This document shows positions 32,375 to 41,780 of a DNA stretch of 64,000 nucleotides, piece after piece; the first letter of the stretch is position 1, and each line of letters opens with the position of its first letter. A model generated the notes under the pieces. It ran no database searches, was not told the origin of the DNA, and worked only from the letters and a program-made list of their open reading frames with translations. This DNA is from Eurosta solidaginis (lineage: Eukaryota; Arthropoda; Insecta; Diptera; Tephritidae), in the NCBI RefSeq assembly GCF_040869045.1, contig NC_090321.1:135027689-135091688 (forward strand), read 5' to 3'. Both the position numbers and the translations under genes were made by a program.

Positions 32375-33001
32375 ATGCCTTACAGTACGCAAAGCATACT
32401 TGAACTTTCCGCTGAGGATCAAGCCTATCTACCCTCACTTAGGCAAATGAGTACCACCATCATTATTCGCAATATACGTAACATGCAAGATCCAATTTGC
32501 GGTGAAGATGGAGAACCCGATACCGCCGTACTCGAATGCCGTTTGCAGATCGTTGAGTCATATTTTCAACAGATTTCCGAAGTACACAGCAATATTGAGA
32601 CCATAGTCCCTACCTATATTTCTGTAGCGGAAATTGAAGAAACTTATATTTCAACCAAGTCAAAAATCCTGTCGCTAATTAATTCTAGAAACCGCGTCAG
32701 TGACTTGAACACTAGTCTTTTAAATTCTACTTCATTGGGGCTCAATCCTCATCACAAATGTCTACCCACACTAAAACTGCCAAAGTTCGATGGAAAGTAT
32801 GCGGAATATAAGCGTTTTATCCGCACATTTTCCAATATGGTGCACGACGACCCACTAATACGAAAGGTTCATAAAATTATCTACCTTTTGAACTGTTTTT
32901 CAGGACCTGCCTTAAGTGTTATTGAGGTATTCCAGGTAACAGAAGAAAATTATACGAAGGCGCTGCAACGACTTAAGGAGCGGTATGATAAAACGTTCTA
33001 A
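32375..33001 (+). pseudogene. BEL/Pao gag, N-terminal 208 codons
   Basis: An open frame starts at 32375 with MPYSTQSILELS and contains the BEL Gag core: LPTLKLPKFDGKYAEYKRF (the FxGxxxxWxxF-type signature of the DUF1759 family), VHKIIYLLNCFSGPALSVI and ALQRLKERYDKTF. It ends at TAA (32999-33001) in the middle of the family's usual length. Decayed continuation is visible to 33846. No LTR pair encloses it, so I treat it as a truncated element. Confidence 0.75.
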
Positions 33002-33846
33002 TTTTTCGCGATTATATTGCATCACTTCTCATCATTTCAATTATGAAAGGTTCAGACGCCGCAAGCTTGTGATACGTTATCGATATCGTTGCTGCACTTC
33101 GAGGTTCCCTTCTTTCGTTAGGATCTGAAAAAGGCATAATAAACACAATGCTTATATGTATCGTTTTATCCAAAATAGATTCGGATTCGAATGCAGCTTA
33201 TAATCAGAAGCAAGGATTTGAAACCCTACATATGGCTAAGTCGTCATTGCCCATATTTAGAAACATGTTCCAAAAAGGAAAATTGGAAGGTATACCCTCT
33301 AGAAAGCAAACCAAGCGGCAAGCGAACTACTAATTCTTTTGTTAGTGCTAAATCAAGCTATCTCCATTGCAAAAACGTTGACCACCCTGCCACCCTGTCA
33401 ACCGTTGCCCATCATTTCTAGCCTTGTGACCTAAGCAACGATTTGATTTTATAAAGCAAGACGGAGCTTCTTTCAATTGTTTGCGTACCGGACACATCGT
33501 GTCTAAATGTTCATCACACTCTCGTTGCCCTGTATCTCAACAGTCACATCACTCTAATTTACACTTTCCCCCGGTTTCAGCAACAACTTTAGAATGCAAT
33601 TAACGACAACAAATCAATTCACACCACTATCGACTTCAACCAAGTCGTCATACAAATCCGGAACCAATTCAGCAGTTTCATTAAATGCTCGCTCACATAA
33701 AACAGCTTTAATACCTACTGCTTTAATCTACATCCAAGACAAATTTGGTAAAATGCAGCCTGCTCGTGCTCTTTTGGATTCCTGCTCAGAATTGAACTTC
33801 ATAACAGAAGAGATGGCTAAACGATGGCAACTCAAAAGAATCACAT
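33002..33846 (+). pseudogene. BEL/Pao gag C-terminus and protease relic
   Basis: Frames with stops show a zinc-knuckle region near 33430-33550 (FIKQDGASFNCLRTGHIVSKC). An open piece at 33594-33848 has the BEL protease signature ALLDSCSELNFITEEMAK, where D-S-C-S replaces the usual D-x-G/C-S. BEL similarity ends at about 33846, where Gypsy RT begins. Confidence 0.7.
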
Positions 33847-35513
33847 GATCATAAGAACTTGGAGGAAGTTTTCCAGAGAATAGCTGGCGCTGGTCTGAAG
33901 TTAAGTCCCAAAAATTGTGCGCTGTTTAAAAAGGAAGAAAATTATTTGGGGCACAAGGTAACGACAGAGTGCATCTGCACTGCGAACGAAAAGATAGAGG
34001 CTGTAAAGGATTGACCAAGACCACAAAACCTACATGAATTGAGAAGTCTCCTTGGGCTCTGCACTTATTACCGCCGATTTGTACCAAATTTTTCCAATGT
34101 AGCCCATAGCCTCCACGAGCTAACAAGAAAAAATAAAGCATTTGAATGGAAGAAGCAGCAAGAAGTGGCTTTCCAAACATTGAAAGAGCGTTTGTGCACT
34201 GCCCCAATGTTGGCATATCCGATGTCAGGAGCGATATTTATTCTAGATACTGATGCGAGTGGAAATGCTATAGGAGGCGTTTTATCACAACTGGGCGATG
34301 GACTACACAGCCGATCAATTGGAAAACCCGAGAGGAACTATTGCGTAACACGGAGAGAGCTGTTGGCATTGGTAGAGTGCATTAAAAATTTACACAAGTA
34401 CCTCTACGGGCAGCGATTCCGCATCAGGACAGATCACGCATCGTTGAAATGGCTCCTGCAGTTCCGTAATCCAGAAGGTCAATGGGCACGGTGGACCGAG
34501 CGAATACAAAGCTATGACTTTTCCATTGAGTATCGAAAAGGTAGTACCGGGTAGGGAATGCCGATTCAATGTCACGAAAACCATGTTATTTGGAATGCAA
34601 ACACTGTTCGAAAGCTGAGGCTAAGGAAGACGTCATAGATGTCCAGCTTATGACTATAACGTGTTCGGATTAATGGGACATGGAACAACTAAAAAAGTTT
34701 CAGCTAGAAGATACAGATCTTACACATGTTATGCAAGGGGTCGAACGAAACGAAAGAACAAATAAAGAGATGTCAGCAGAGAGTCCTATTGCGAAGTCAT
34801 ATTGTGCCCAGTAAAACAGCTTACAATTGATATCCGGTTGCCTGCATCGAATACGGGAGAGTGAGGATGGTCAGTGCAAGAAGAAACTGATTGTTCTTTC
34901 CAGGAAAAGGATTCCTGACGTTCTTAGCGAGCTACATAATGGTCCATGTGGAGGTCATCTTGGAATCACGAAGATGCTCGAGAAAATTCTGCAGTCAGTC
35001 GGTAGCTGAGTGGATTGCCAATTGCGAGGTTTGCAAGCAGAGCGAAAGGGCTCAAAACCCGAAGTCATGGCCAGATGAAGCAATATAACTCAGGTGCACC
35101 ATTTGAAAGGATCGCTATGGATGTCGCAGGTCCATTTCCTACTAGCAACCGCGGAAACAAATATGTACTGGTGGTTATGGATTATTTTAGCAAATGGTGA
35201 GAGGTATACCCAATCCCAGATCAAGAAGCGGAAATAGTAGCAGAAGTGTTTACAAACAATTGGGTTGCAAGGTATGGTCTAGCAATGGAGTTACATTCTG
35301 ATCAAGGCAGGAATTTTGAATCAGCTGTGTTCCAAGAAATGTGTAAGACATTGGGTATTCGAAAAACTTGGACAAAAAGACGAAATCCAGATACGATAAA
35401 GCAATTACTTCGGAAGGTTTTTGGGAAGTAGATTTGGCTAACCACGAAACAAAATTTAAGTGCTTCACTTGGAAAGACTGGTAGCTTTTAGATCGGACTT
35501 AGGCGGAGGACAG
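33847..35513 (+). pseudogene. Gypsy copy 4: RT end, RNase H and integrase
   Basis: Plus strand, several frames. The RT thumb is at 33847-33960 (NLEEVFQRIAGAGLKLSPKN, YLGHKV), followed by SLLGLCTYYRRFVPNFS. RNase H is at about 34230-34540 (LDTDASGNAIGGVLSQ, HKYLYGQRFRIRTDHASLKW). The integrase zinc region is at about 34930-35060 (ELHNGPCGGHLG, CEVCKQS) and the core at 35098-35330 (IAMDVAGPF, LHSDQGRNFES). A TGA follows DYFSKW. The next frame ends at 35431 and decayed sequence runs to the LTR at 35514. The motifs fit the SAP-gag family, whose LTR follows. Confidence 0.8.
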
Positions 35514-35952
35514 TGTGGCGAATATTAGCATCACTTTGCTGTTAGTAAACAATCACAACAACAAATACAGCAAGCAGCCAAATTTTTGGACATGCACACA
35601 CATAACCAGCAGCTCGAAGTATAGAGATATCTCACATACATACATGTAGTCATCAGCTAAGAGTTGTTACACACGCATAAAACTAAATAACCAAGCAGGA
35701 GATACAACTAGGCCTTAGGAGAAATATGCGAACGAGGCAACAGAGAGTATAAAAGCAGCGCAAGCTGCGGAATAACTAATCAGTTTGATTTAAACACGCT
35801 GTTAGTTGTGAAGTATAATTGTGATGTACTACGCCCAAAAGTAGTCTAAATAAAGACCATTGGGCAATACTGAATATTGGAGTTATTTATTCAATGATTC
35901 GAACGTTTGTAGAAGGTGCATAATTACCAGGAGATCCCTAAAATTCGTTACA
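35514..35952 (+). mobile_element. Gypsy copy 4: 3' LTR
   Basis: A 439-bp LTR starts TGTGGCGAATATTAGC and ends AAATTCGTTACA, preceded by the purine-rich ggcggaggacag. It shares with the other family LTRs the atatctcacatacatac block, tataaaagcagcgc (about 35748) and aataaag near 35849. It is shorter than the 771-bp LTR of copy 1 because of internal deletions. Flanking duplication cannot be tested because the 5' end is missing. Confidence 0.8.
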
Positions 35953-36069
35953 ATATGCAAATTTGTACACAAATTTAAAACAAACCACGCGGAAACCTCT
36001 AATTTGGCATTTCGAAAGTTTTCAAACTAAATGATTGTTGAAAACCAAATTCCGACGATATATATACAA

Positions 36070-37534
36070 CTAGCAGGCCCGGCGGACGGTGCTCTGCCCT
36101 AAATTTGGTCTATCTGCATACATTTTAATAAGCTTTTTCCGTCTAACTCTGCCCTCGCCCCTCTACACTTTTTCCTAATCTTTGTATTCACTCCTCCCTC
36201 CGTATTTTTCGCTTCATCTATCTCCATCTTCGTCTCATTCTATCTCTTTCTCAGTCTCCTTCTCTCTTTTCTCTTCTCTCAAGTTTTTCTTATTCTTCTT
36301 CATATCTTATTGCCAGTCCCATTCCCAGTCTGGTCAACTTCCCGGAAAAAAGCATCGAAATAAATACTAATATAGGCAAATTTATATACAAAATTCAGGC
36401 AAGTCGAATAAGGCGTATATAAACAGATATGTGGGTATTATTAATTCATGTCTTTATTTCGGCTTCGCATGCATATTTATCAGTTTTGCCAGGTTGATGC
36501 GACTAAATCGAATATCATAATGAAAATTACTTTAAAGCTCTCAGCAACAGCTTTCTTTTGATATCCATAATACACACATTCGGGGGTATCCGGGTACATG
36601 GTTTGGCCTATATCTCGAGACCCTAATCACCCAGCCGTGTAAAACTTACTCTGTACTAAAGCACACATCAACAGCTTCAATTTGATACCCATAATGTAAA
36701 AACACATTTTAGGTGTATCCGGGTCCACGTTTTGGCCTATATCCCGAGACCCTAGTCACCAATAGGTATGAAAACTACCCTGTACTAAAGCACTCATCAA
36801 CAGCTTCAATTTGATACCCATAATGTAAAAACACTATCTAGGCGTTCACGGGCCCACGTTTTGCCCTATATCTCGAGACCCTAGTCACCCAGGGGTATGA
36901 AAATTACCCTCCACTAAAGCACTCATCAACACTTTTATTTGTTATCCATATTCTATAAACACATTCTAGGGGTACCCGGGTCCACGTTTTGGCCTATATC
37001 TCGAGAACCTAGCCCCAGGGGTATGAAAATTTACGCTCTAATAGAGCAATCATCAACAGCTTTCATTTGATATCCATATCCTATAAACACATTCTAGAGG
37101 TACCCGGGTCCATGTTTTGGCCTATATCTCGAGACCCTAGTCACCCAGGGGTATGAAAATTACCCTGTACTAAAGCACTCTTCAACAGCCTTCATTTGTT
37201 ATCCATATTCTATAAACACATTCCAGGGATACCCGGGTCCACGTTTTGGCCTATATCTCGAGACCTTAGTCACCCAGGGGTATGAAAATTACCCTCTACT
37301 AAAGCACTCACCAACAGCTTTAATTTGATATCCATATTATATAAACAAATTCTAGGGGTACCTGGGTCCACGTTTTGGCCTATATCTCGAGACCCTTTGT
37401 GTCGATCTTGAATGTTCTTTGCTAGGAAACTCACGGAGCCAGAGACCTTTCCAACGAATGCAAAACCGTGGAAATCGGTTCGTGTGTTCTGGAGTTATAG
37501 CGTCAGGTAAGAAAACCGGACTTATTTTTATATT
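36070..37534. mobile_element. Dispersed element with ~122-bp minisatellite
   Basis: The element seems to start near ctagcaggcccggcggacgg (36070) and to end near tttttatattatag (about 37534), after a stretch with gtggaaatcggttcgtg and tctggagttatagcg. I recall this pattern from widely dispersed arthropod repeats. A pyrimidine-rich block lies at 36180-36330. The core (about 36540-37400) is a tandem array; see the separate entry. No coding frame was supported and the class is unknown. Confidence 0.5.
36540..37400. repeat. Minisatellite array, ~122-bp units
   Basis: About seven units, each with ttggcctatatctcgagacc, a cacccaggggtatgaaaatt segment, ctaaagcactcatcaacagc and tttgatatccatat...aaacacattctagg. 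Starts of the tctcgagacc motif fall roughly every 120-125 bp. The half-unit tttgatAYccatat...aaacacattctag and the phrase atatctcga are shared with the array at 25905-27590. Confidence 0.85.
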
Positions 37535-37811
37535 ATAGAAAATATGATCCTACAAAAACTGAGGCTAGAGGTGAATGTAACTCTTCGCTACTTTCAGAAT
37601 TAAATTTATTGGTTCTTGTATGTTGATGATATAGTTATTTACGTAATATTTTAAGCAAACATTTTTTAACTTAAACCAAACAATCAACTTTTTCCAACCT
37701 CAAACAATTAAAATTGTTACATATATTTTTTTAAAAACAAGAAAAGTTTCCGTGCACATACAATTTTTTCCATGTATTGTGATTTGCACTTCCATATACA
37801 AGATTTTAATC
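37535..37811. other. Unassigned stretch with an RT-like motif
   Basis: One short frame near 37609-37645 reads WFLYVDDIVIY, which resembles the catalytic YxDD box of a reverse transcriptase. The surrounding frames are closed and no neighbouring RT motif was found. It may be a tiny relic or a chance match. Confidence 0.25.
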
Positions 37812-38960
37812 AGCACTGTTCATAATGAATGAACTTAATAATATTTCAAGTCTCACTTTAAGGAACATTGCCCTCTGTATTGTCGACATTTTGAGGCATT
37901 TGTTTAACTGTAGTACAGTCGCAGGGGTATTTCCACCGGAACTTAAATGTGCTATAGGTATACAACTTTAAAAGTAAGGTAATAGAAAAGATAAAAACAA
38001 CTACAGACCTATCTCTTTCTTGCCAGCAATCTCCGAAGTTTTTGAGAAGGCTATGAAGTGCAGAGCATTGGCATATTTAGAAAAAAATAAGGACTTCAGT
38101 CCAATGCAATTCGGTTTCCGGTCAGGAGCTTCTACTGAAGACGCTCTTCTGGAATTTTGCTCTTTTATATATAAAGCAACTGATGATAAAAAAAGTTGTG
38201 CGAGTTTCTTTGTTGCATAACAAAATCTTTTGACATGGTTGACCATAGTATTCTTTTAAGTAAACTACACGCACCTGGTTTTCGTTGCAACGTTCTAGAT
38301 TGGTTTAAATAATATTCAACTTCGAGAAGGCAAAGGGTGAAATTAACAATAATCTCATCGCAACAAGGCTATTGGATTTGGGATTCCTGCAAGGTTCAGT
38401 CCTTGGGCCTATTTTGTTTTTGATTTATATCAACTCATTGTTTTCTTTACCTTTCGTGGGAAAAGTCACAGCATTTGCTGATGACGTGGCGATTGCTTAT
38501 GGATCAAATAATGCTTTCAATCTTTTTATAGATATTAATCATGATGTGCACTCGCTAAGGGAGTGGTCCGCTAGGCATAAGCTCATTATAAGTAGTAAGA
38601 CAAAATGATTGTATTTCAACCCGTCTGGTAAGGAAGTACGATGTGGTGATACTATTTTTCATTCTGCAAACTGCAAGCGGCACATTCTATGTAGTCATGC
38701 TTGTTACACGCATCGGGGGCTCGAACTAACTATGAATCGGAAATTGATTGTGACAGTAGATGTTTCCATATCGAAGTAGAATCTAATGTAAGGAACCTAG
38801 GAGTTATAATCGATCAAAACTTGTGTTAGTCATCGCACATATCTGCTATGAAAAATAACTGCTATCAACCGTGAGATCATTTTATAGTCTAAAAAAATAT
38901 GTTCAAGGAGAGTTGCTTTATAATTATAATTCAATGATGTGTGATTTATTTCAACTGTTG
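37812..38960 (+). pseudogene. LINE reverse transcriptase relic, copy 1
   Basis: Plus-strand frames give the RT in order: TLRNIALCIVDILRHLFN near 37855, NYRPISFLPAISEVFEKAM near 38000-38055, QFGFRSGASTEDALLEF near 38105, then after a frameshift QGSVLGPILFLIYINSL (38390-38440) and TAFADDVAIAYGS (38468-38510, catalytic FADD). Many stops follow. It is a different LINE family from the one at 15860-19849. From 38238 rightward it is duplicated at 56155. BEL-3 is inserted just downstream. Confidence 0.8.
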
Positions 38961-39011
38961 GCCTTAGTCTAACAAAGATATTTTAGTTATTCACTTATTA
39001 AATTCTAATAA

Positions 39012-39356
39012 TGTAGCGATTCAATAAAATTCATATCTACAACCTAAAGAGAGTTAATGGGGATTGTATTTGATACTTATGTATATCTGGTTGATTGCCA
39101 CGATCGTTGATCAAGTTCTCGTGCAGTTACGGGATATGCTCCGTCCGGTGGTTGATTGATGAAAAAAGAGGAAGAGGAAAAAGCGTTCAGCGCTTACATA
39201 GATTTTTCAACATTGGAAGCCCGTTCCAATGGGTTGTCAATTGATAACGAGTGCATGCAGGGATGCATTCTGCAAATACGTGTGATTTATGTGGGGAAAA
39301 CTGCGGAAACGTGAGTCACCGCAATACGCAAGGATTCTTCACATGAGTGTGAGTCA
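39012..39356 (-). mobile_element. BEL-3 3' LTR (left copy), probable
   Basis: On the minus strand the segment begins TGACTCACACTC (39356) just after the accessory ORF and ends GAATCGCTACA at 39012, giving TG...CA ends and about 345 bp. The ending CGCTACA is like that of the BEL-1 LTR. Beyond 39012 the LINE relic resumes. No second LTR of BEL-3 is present, so the limits are inferred from end sequence and context only. Confidence 0.45.
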
Positions 39357-39368
39357 TGGAAGAGTGTT

Positions 39369-39786
39369 TTAAGTGGTCAACTCACTTAAACATCGCACCC
39401 CCTTTGCACCGGCAAGGCTGTCATTTATTCGGTCGAAATCTGTAATAACCCGGTTTAATTGGGTACGCGCGTCTACCGGTGTTGGCCGTGCTCTGCGTGG
39501 TAGCTGGGTCGGAGCCGGATCTTCGCCGGCTTGTGGACGGTGTAGGAGCGTATAGTTTGGCTCATGGCAAATTTTGCAGGTTTCCGGCGACGAGCACTTG
39601 CGTACGTTGTAATGGGTGCGCGCCAAACAATTTGGGCAATACTTGTGTTGTCGTACACAAAGAAAGCGCTCCATATCCCGAAACTTCGGACAATAGCGCA
39701 AGGCGTGATATCGCTGACAAAGCTGACACATGTGAAGCTTTGGGTTTCGTGGCGCCCGAATCGGTGACGGAAATTGTTGGGATCGT
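39369..39786 (-). CDS. BEL-3 accessory ORF: free zinc-knuckle protein (left copy)
   Basis: On the minus strand a pyrimidine-rich acceptor (catctttatttacag) ends at 39787. The downstream frame (39786-39369) has CQLCQRYHALRYC, YCPNCLARTHYNVRKC and CKICHEPNYTLLHR, three CCHC/CCHH-type units in nucleocapsid order. A proline/arginine-rich linker and a short helix (TQLNRVITDFDRINDSL) follow, then TAA. It lies between the pol C-terminus and the 3' LTR. The frame has no suitable ATG of its own after the acceptor, as expected if the start codon comes from a leader exon. That leader is missing because BEL-3 is 5'-truncated. A homologous ORF with the same layout is in BEL-2 at 54531. Confidence 0.7.
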
Positions 39787-39815
39787 CTGTAAATAAAGAT
39801 GGTTTTAATCACAAT

Positions 39816-41387
39816 TCAATAAAGCGATAAGTTGAAATATGTGTGTTTGAAGCTGGTTGTGAGAGACTGCGAAGTTAGTGAATATGAAATTAGGGAGTTG
39901 AGGGATTTGGCGCATCGGAATAAATTGTTAGGGGACATACTTTTACGAATATCCGCAACTTTGACGCGATTATGCACTCCAAGGCAGACCTTTTCAATTC
40001 GGCCTAAGCGCCATTCCTGAAGGGGAAGTAAGTCATCATCCTTCCATCTCTGGCTGAATTGTTGGTGAAGAATCTTTAGTTTAGTTTTTCCCATCGATTC
40101 TGAAGTGAAAGATTATCTACTAGGGGTTCTGGGGGAGCCAGCAATGGCGCACCGCGATGAAAATGCCCTGGTGTCAAGGCTAGCAATTCGTTAGGATTGT
40201 CCGACATAGGCGATAGCGGACGGGAATTGAGCACCGCTTAGATACGCGCGATCAATGTAGCCAATTCTTCAAAGGTGAAGTGATGGCTTCCAGCGACACG
40301 TTTAAACTGCAATTTGAAGCTTTTGACAGCTGCCCCCCACAGGCCACCCATGTGAGGTGCATTCGGTGGTAAGAACTGCCATTCGAACCCATGTATGCCA
40401 TGTCTTGCTTAAATATCAACCGACGTGGATTTGAGGAACCGGCCGAAATCCCTTTGAAAGGCTCGATTTGCACCGACAAAATTTTTCCCGTTGTCGGAAT
40501 ATACACATTTTGGTAGCCCACACCTTCCAATGAATCGCAGAAATGCTGCTTCGAAGGCTTCGCTGGAAAGGTCAGAACAAGACTCTAAGTGAATTGTTTT
40601 TTTTGAAAACATACAAAGATGCAGACATGTCCCATTATTATGGACGATTTTCGGAGAGCTGAGGACCCTATATCCAAGGGCCTGCAAATTTCAACCCGGT
40701 AAATGTGAATGGTAAGGAGAAGTTGGAACGTTCTGGTGGTAACGCTGGCATGATTGAGTATGCTTCTTAAAAATGGTGCACGTCTTGCAACTGCGAATAC
40801 ATATATAAATACTCTTGTCTGACCGTCCTGATCATGCATCAATACATTGTGTACAAATTGGAGAAAAAGATGGCAAAACCGTGAAGATTCAGAGATCATT
40901 ATTGGGTATTCTTCATTGTGTGGGAGATTGGAGTTGGCTAATCGACCATTTACTCGAAGAAGGCCATTTTCATCGAGGCAAGGTTGCAAAGGCAAAAGTT
41001 TACTTTTGTTGGAAATCGGTAGTTGGTTCGATAGTTTGGCATATTCACTATGGTAATATCTTTCCTGAGTGAGCCTAATCAGACGTGCTTTGACGCAGTG
41101 AATTTCTGCTTGGCAGATAACTAGGGATTCATAATTTATTGATTGAGTGGCCGGTATGGGCTTCATTCTATGTATAAAATGAAACATGTAAGTTATCACC
41201 CGGAGAGCTCTCGCCCATGATGAGAAGAAATCAAGTATATCAGGTTCACTATCCAAAGTAAGTAGAGCTTGCATTTTTCGTTCTTCTGGAGGGGCTATCT
41301 TTTGTCTGGACGAAATAGGCCATTGATCAGAAGGTTTTAGCAGTCAGTCCTAGCCTTTCCACCAAAGTTGTAGTTGGATTACACCCA
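39816..41387 (-). pseudogene. BEL-3 pol, 3' part (left copy)
   Basis: Reading leftward from 41387: the linker and integrase zinc region (41274-40700: SLVICQAEIHCVKARLIRL, LKPC/LQPCLDENGLLRVNGRLA), the integrase core (40687-40409: FEAAFLRFIGRCGLPK and VYSDNGKNFVGA), and the C-terminal domain (40094-39816: HQQFSQRWKDDDLLPLQEWR). Frameshifts occur near 40690 and 40600, and stop codons occur in between. The 5' side is cut by BEL-1 at 41388. Confidence 0.75.
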
Positions 41388-41389
41388 TA

Positions 41390-41743
41390 CCATTTTACTT
41401 CATGCTAATGGGGTGCACCCTAATTTATCTTTATACAAATGCAACTTTGGATCATTTATATTTCTTACATATGTATACATATTCATGAATTCTCACTTAA
41501 ATATTCGAATCCTCTCATTTGCTCATATTATAGCGCACATATGTACGTGTATACATCCCCATTTGCCTGTAAATATATTCCGTTAGAGTTAAACTGAATT
41601 GATTCGAAGAACTGTGCAAATTATAACATTCACAAATTGACACCGCCGAGAAAACATCAGATTTTAATATTGTCAAATAAATCCATTAATAGCAAATAAT
41701 ACTTATTTCCTTTGAGTTTCATTTGCTAGGATTAGTCGCTACA
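41390..41743 (+). mobile_element. BEL-1 5' LTR, missing its first ~25 bp
   Basis: It matches the 3' LTR at 55800-56154 along its length and ends GTCGCTACA. The first 25 bases of the LTR (TGTTATTGCTACCG...) are absent, and the flank joins directly at cattttacttc. That kind of end loss is not produced by normal integrase-mediated insertion. Only 37 bp separate the LTR from the gag start at 41781, and no standard primer-binding site beginning TGG was found. Confidence 0.8.
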
Positions 41744-41780
41744 TTTGTTTAAAATTTGTTTTCTCGGTGTCATTTACAAA

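Larger units (their letters stand above)
38238..41387. repeat. 3.15-kb direct duplication, left copy
   Basis: This stretch (LINE RT end plus the 3' half of BEL-3) recurs at 56155-59304 with a constant offset of 17,917 bp and only scattered single-base differences by eye. Its right edge is cut by the BEL-1 LTR. Its left edge continues into LINE sequence (37812-38237) that the right copy lacks. The two copies exactly flank BEL-1. Confidence 0.9.

Noticed and set aside
37609..37645. YVDD motif as evidence for a separate reverse transcriptase element
   Set aside because: A single 11-residue match with stops on both sides; it is recorded only as a weak note.
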